DNA from: Stercorarius parasiticus
Lineage: Eukaryota; Chordata; Aves; Charadriiformes; Stercorariidae
DNA length: 64,000 nt
NCBI GenBank assembly: GCA_013396915.1
Contig: VWZL01000356.1
Location: 62,001-126,000 of the forward strand
Direction of reading: 5' to 3'
Shown: in pieces, positions 59,788-64,000 of the stretch
Layout of the letters: each line of letters begins with the position of its first letter
Position numbering within the stretch: the first letter of the stretch is position 1
Notes under the pieces: model-generated
Told to the model about the DNA's origin: nothing
The model's database searches: none
The model's input: only the letters and a program-made list of their open reading frames with translations
Made by a program: the position numbers and the translations under genes

Positions 59788-60787
59788 TCCTGGGGTTCTT
59801 CTTTCATGAGGACAGGTTTGTATTAAGGGAGTTTCTGGACCGTCAAAGGTGACCAAATTGTTTGCAAATCAGGAAGGCTCGAACCAAAAGGTCACGAAAA
59901 GCTTTCATCCAGCTGGCGGCATTCAATTGGGCTAGTGGGCTGGGCGTACAGCGACATCTCAAAGCAACAGAAGATAGTGTCTTTAGTACTTTGGCTATTG
60001 GCTTCCCTGCTCCCACTGCTGCAGATTCAGAACAGGCCGCATTCTCTACATCCACACAGCCTCAGCATCAAATAAATGACACATGCAGCAACGGACCCAT
60101 GCTTGAACTACTGCAATTCAGCTAGAGTGCCGCAGGCTGATTAACCTCCACTTCGACAACGCGTCTGCAAATGTTAGCTTCTCCCTTTGGGCCACTTCAT
60201 TTGCTAATTCAGTTTTGATGCAGGTGGACTGATGAGCATTTGATATAAGAAGTAACAGCTTTGAGCCATGAAATTCAGATCTAGACTTCTCAACGTTTAG
60301 AAAACAGGTGGTAAGAGCCACATTCTGGTATGAACTTGTCTTTAAATATAAGCTACTAAGACTGGAGCTATGATTTTTCCAAGCTGCCAGAGTTCAATGC
60401 TTTCTGACCAGATCCGTTTAGGTATTCCATGCGTGAAGATGTAATGCTTAATTTCAAATTTACTTATTTGATTATATTTGATGTTACATGGGATTTTTGA
60501 TTTAGCAGAACGATATTGCAATATACTGAAATCATGATACAAGTGTAAGTTACACTTAGCAAAATATAGCAATTGCAATACACAGTTTAATCACAGCACC
60601 AGTGTGAACCCTATTACTAGTCTCTATCGTACGCACACCACCACAATGCCGGGTGTCCTCAGGAAAGAATACGTGAGTTTAAACCAGTCCTTTGTCTCTT
60701 CAAAATTCTTTAGTTAGTTTAGTTTTTAGCTAGTTTTGTTAGTTTGTTATACTCTGTGTTGGACTGAGCCATGCATCCACTTACGCC
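59788..60787. other. Unique DNA, no gene seen
   Basis: An 87-codon + frame (59862-60125) overlaps a 70-codon minus frame, with no domain in either. A TAGTT-rich patch lies at 60710-60747. Confidence 0.5.
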
Positions 60788-60834
60788 ATCAGTTGATCCA
60801 CTCAACCGTGATGCAATCAGTTGATCCACTCAAC
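60788..60834. repeat. 28-bp tandem dimer
   Basis: ATCAGTTGATCCACTCAAC occurs identically at 60788-60806 and 60816-60834 with a 9-base spacer (period 28). The exact identity points to a recent duplication. Confidence 0.92.
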
Positions 60835-63477
60835 TGACATAGCTGTTTATTTAAAACAAAGGCCACCGTCTAGCTCCCTTTGTTGAGATAAAGTCAGGTT
60901 TCTTTGCAGCAGCCATGGTCAATCACACCCTACATTACTCCAAGGTTTATGGACACATCGCCCTGGCCCATCTCCTCTGAGCCTTCTTCCACTGTAGGGG
61001 TTTCTTGATCCATCACACAAGCCAGGTCTCTGATACCCAACTTGCAATGCTAAGCTTGACAGTCCCTCCAGATTAGGTGGCAGATTTTAGATGCATACCA
61101 ATGTATTACAGCACACTGCTACAGTGCCTGGCCAACCTGTACAGTACATCTGTAAGGAACAAAACAGTGCTTCTAAATAATGGGTGGTACTTATTCAACA
61201 GCGACTGTAAACATCAACTTTTATTTGTCTACTGCAGACCACTATCAATAATTGCTGTATTTTACAGACGCACATACCTCTCCAAAACTCTGCATTTCAG
61301 CACCTCATTCATCTCTGATGGGTGTCAAGAGAGCTTTCAAAGGTCTGCAATGCCTCTCTGCAAACGTTGACTCTTACTTGCCTAGATGTGCAGATGGCCA
61401 TTTACTGAAGCCAAATTATTATGTATGTTTTCATTCATTTTTGTGATGCTGTTAGGCAAAATTTTAGCATTTTCTAATGGACTAGATAATCACCCCTTGG
61501 GGGCAAAGCTCTTTGCCCTTCTGCAGTAATGAAAAGCAGTGGAGTTTCCAAATCTGCCCACAGTAATAACCCAAAATAAAAAAAAAAAAAAATTTCAAGG
61601 TTTATTCAGCAGCTGTTAGATCTCCATCTTGCATGCAACTTACAAAAGCCTGACAGAAATCAATATTCTATATATATTCTCTTAATTGTTAGCCTTTGAC
61701 ATACAGCTGATAAATGTAGGGTAGTAGCCAAGGGGAACTGAAATCACTGTCTCCTTCCCTAATAAAATGTATTTTCCAGTGCTTTTTACATAGGTCAAGG
61801 AAATGAATTCAGTTATATGTTACAATAATATTTTGCTTGCACAAAGGACTGTGCTAACTGTTGCATCTTTGAAGGTCAGATTTCCCTGAGACTTACAGCC
61901 ACGTAGAAGAAAACATCCTGGACGACTTCCCACTTCTATAGGCACAGTATAAGACAACATTGATTTTTCTCAATCAAGTAATTATGCAGACAGGATTATG
62001 TGTGGACGAGATACACACAAAGTGGATTTAAGAAGGCTTACATGAATTAATTTGAAAAAGTGTCAGTTAAAAAAAATAATCTCTTTCCCCCTTTTCCCAC
62101 ACTGCCACCTCTGCTCTCAGAATCTTGTCCTGCAGTAAATACCTGCTACATTGCAATATTTTTGTGAACACTGTATCATGTGGCAGAAAAACCCCTGTTG
62201 GATTAGGGAACCTTGCATAAATATGGGTGGTTTTTATACTATGACATATAGCTACAGCAGCACGTAGAAATACTAATCATGGTCAAAGTCCTCATACATG
62301 TGAAGTTGTTGGCAGGCTGTGCACAACGTATAAGAGACAATCACATCTGTGAAGAACTTAGAACAAAAATCAAAACAGAGAATGTTGGGGGGGGGCGGGG
62401 AAAGTGTTGGAAATGTTGTCATTCCCATTTACTAGTGGGAAATACATACACAAGGTTAAACGGCATAAAGAAGCTAGGCATGTTCAAGAAGGGTTCCTGT
62501 AAGTTAAGATGTTTCGGCCTCAGTTTGTCCTTAAGTGCTTCAGTTAAGGTCACTTGGAAATAAATGGCTAAATCAAAAAGAGGACATGGTGTGCCCACAA
62601 CCCAGCCATACTTTGTCCTTTTTGAGCTGTCATAGTCAACCCTGATGATTTCAGTTGTGTTAACTGCAGGAAGTCAGAGAGGCTCCACTGGTAGTCCAAA
62701 TATTCTGCAAGGGTAAGAGCTATTCTTTAAATGCTTCTGCATCTTCATCCCTACTACTCTTTCTCTCCATGCTACGCGATGTCATCCAGAGGGGATCTCC
62801 ATTAATACACTACAATTCCTATGACTGAAAACTTCCTTTCCGATCCAGGAGGACATCCAGAGGCAAAGATGTTGTGATATGCTCATCCCCCCACCCAAAA
62901 ATATTGCGAACATGGAAAGTTCCTTGGAAGGCTTTGTAAGACAACTTCACTTGGCAACTGTCATCTTCATAGATATGATGGGCATCTCAAGAAAAATGTC
63001 AATTAATTTACCAATTTTTGCTATACTGAAAAGCATGGTTAAAACTTAAAAGACAATTACTAGTTTTCTATCTCTCAAAGAAATAATGCTAATGCAATTT
63101 CTTCCGAAATAGGAGTTCAGTGAATAGGACTGTGTTACTGAAAACAAAACTCAGACTCAGCAGTATTTCTGCTACAGTAATAAAGATTACTAAGAAAAAA
63201 AAGAAAAACCCTGAAGGCCAAAAAGATTTCTATCAAATACCGTTTCACACTTTTTAGTAGGAAAGAAAAAAAAAAACCAACCACTAATGTTTAAATCAAT
63301 TCATAACAGTTAATACCAATTTTCTTGTCCCAACAAACAAACATGAATTTAAGTGATAAAGCCAGTAAAGTTTAATGTCAAAATTCAAAACAGATTAAGA
63401 ACTTTTAGACTCGTTTATCACGTGCAGGTAGATAACAAATAGAACACAAGCCATCAAGTCAGAAAATACTGTCATGA
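60835..63477. other. Unique DNA, no gene seen
   Basis: Open frames up to 97 codons (61077-61370, 62279-62563) have no domain. A G-rich run (GGGGGGGGGCGGGG) lies at 62387-62400. AT-rich DNA follows to the next CR1. Confidence 0.5.
61578..61592. repeat. Poly(A) run, 15 bases
   Basis: The A15 run lies directly after CCCAAAAT. No retrogene-like sequence is visible upstream. Confidence 0.9.
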
Positions 63478-63730
63478 ATCATAGAGTCATAGGGTTGGAA
63501 GGGACCTCTGGAGATCATCCAGTCCAACCCCCTGCCAGAGCAGGGTCACCCAAAGCAGGTGGCACAGGAACGCATCCAGGCGGGTTTGGAATGTCTCCAG
63601 AGACGGAGACTCCACCACCTCTCTGGGCAGCCTGTGCCAGGGCTCTGCCACCCTCAGGGTAAAGAAGTTCCTTCTCATGTTTAGGTGGAACTTCCTGTGC
63701 TCAAGTTTGTGCCCGTTACCTCTTGTCCTA
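63478..63730 (-). mobile_element. CR1 LINE, 5'-truncated copy (reversed)
   Basis: It starts AATCATAGAGTCATAGGG, a mutated reversed octamer tail. It continues through 'ggttggaagggacctctgg', 'agatcatccagtccaaccccc', 'tgtctccagagacggagactcc', 'tctctgggcagcctgtgcc' and 'gtgcccgttacctcttgtcc', then stops near 63730. On the minus strand the read-through (LPREVVESPSLETFQTRLD) is translated 3' region. It belongs to a different CR1 subfamily from the copies at 428 and 34541, judged by the box wording. Confidence 0.95.
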
Positions 63731-64000
63731 AAAGAAAGCAAGGAATTTCATCTCACTATAGTAATGTCCCTCTTCTAGACTGCAGATTTCTGAGGTCAGC
63801 TCTATCTTTATATTTACCCTACTCACGTTACTTCATTAGAAATAACAAGCAACTAGCAACATCCCTCAAACATGTGGAAGGGTCACAGATCTAGTATTTA
63901 GTAAAAGAGCAACAGAAGGGCAAGATCCAGGTATGCACTAAACTTTCTCCATCCCTGCCCCTTCATTTCCATGGAGAGGAACCACAGGCAAGAAGGGAGC
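63731..64000. other. Unique DNA, no gene seen
   Basis: A short + frame crossing out of the CR1 (63685-63894) has no domain. Nothing else is recognised before the window ends. Confidence 0.55.

Noticed and set aside
1..64000. CRISPR array, bacterial operon, phage or plasmid content
   Set aside because: No regularly spaced repeats, ribosome-binding sites or dense coding frames. The CR1 copies show vertebrate nuclear DNA.

Overview
The window reads as vertebrate nuclear DNA from a bird. The main evidence is a set of CR1 LINE copies whose 3' ends carry the avian octamer tail ATTCTATG (seen as CATAGAAT on the + strand when the copy is reversed), with the usual 5' truncation and no LINE-1, Alu or B-type SINEs. 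The style of the younger CR1 copies fits a neognath bird. The species cannot be fixed from this sequence alone.

I find no convincing protein-coding gene. The DNA is AT-rich, CpG-poor and without a CpG island. No open frame can be tied to a known cellular protein, and no open frame has both convincing splice sites and a plausible protein composition. The window is best described as intergenic DNA (gene desert) or the interior of a very large intron. These two cannot be told apart here.

Layout: 1-427 unique DNA; 428-842 reversed CR1; 843-8212 AT-rich DNA with three TAAT-dense blocks that could be conserved noncoding elements and one long open frame; 8213-8945 an old, decayed reversed CR1; 8946-15879 unique DNA with a 40-bp tandem repeat; 15880-17250 a very old CR1/L3-like remnant; 17251-28180 unique DNA with short tandem repeats and a perfect 10-bp hairpin; 28181-29000 a tRNA-like head followed by possible ancient transposon sequence; 29001-34540 unique DNA; 34541-35104 the best preserved CR1, with a reverse-transcriptase C-terminus; 35105-44725 unique DNA with a GATA microsatellite; 44726-44864 a CR1 tail; 44865-55700 unique DNA with ATT and AAAGAGATTT repeats and a G-quadruplex motif; 55701-56192 an internally deleted CR1; 56193-59730 unique DNA with a possible solo LTR; 59731-59787 a CR1 tail; 59788-63477 unique DNA with a 28-bp tandem dimer; 63478-63730 a CR1 tail; then unique DNA to the end.

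No genes work together here. The functional candidates are cis-regulatory blocks, and those need cross-species alignment. I did not find an undescribed biological system. The most useful leads are the CR1 copy with a possible 6-bp target-site duplication, the CR1 deletion that looks microhomology-mediated, the tRNA-like element, and the TAAT-dense blocks. All family assignments are from memory of consensus sequences, without a database search.
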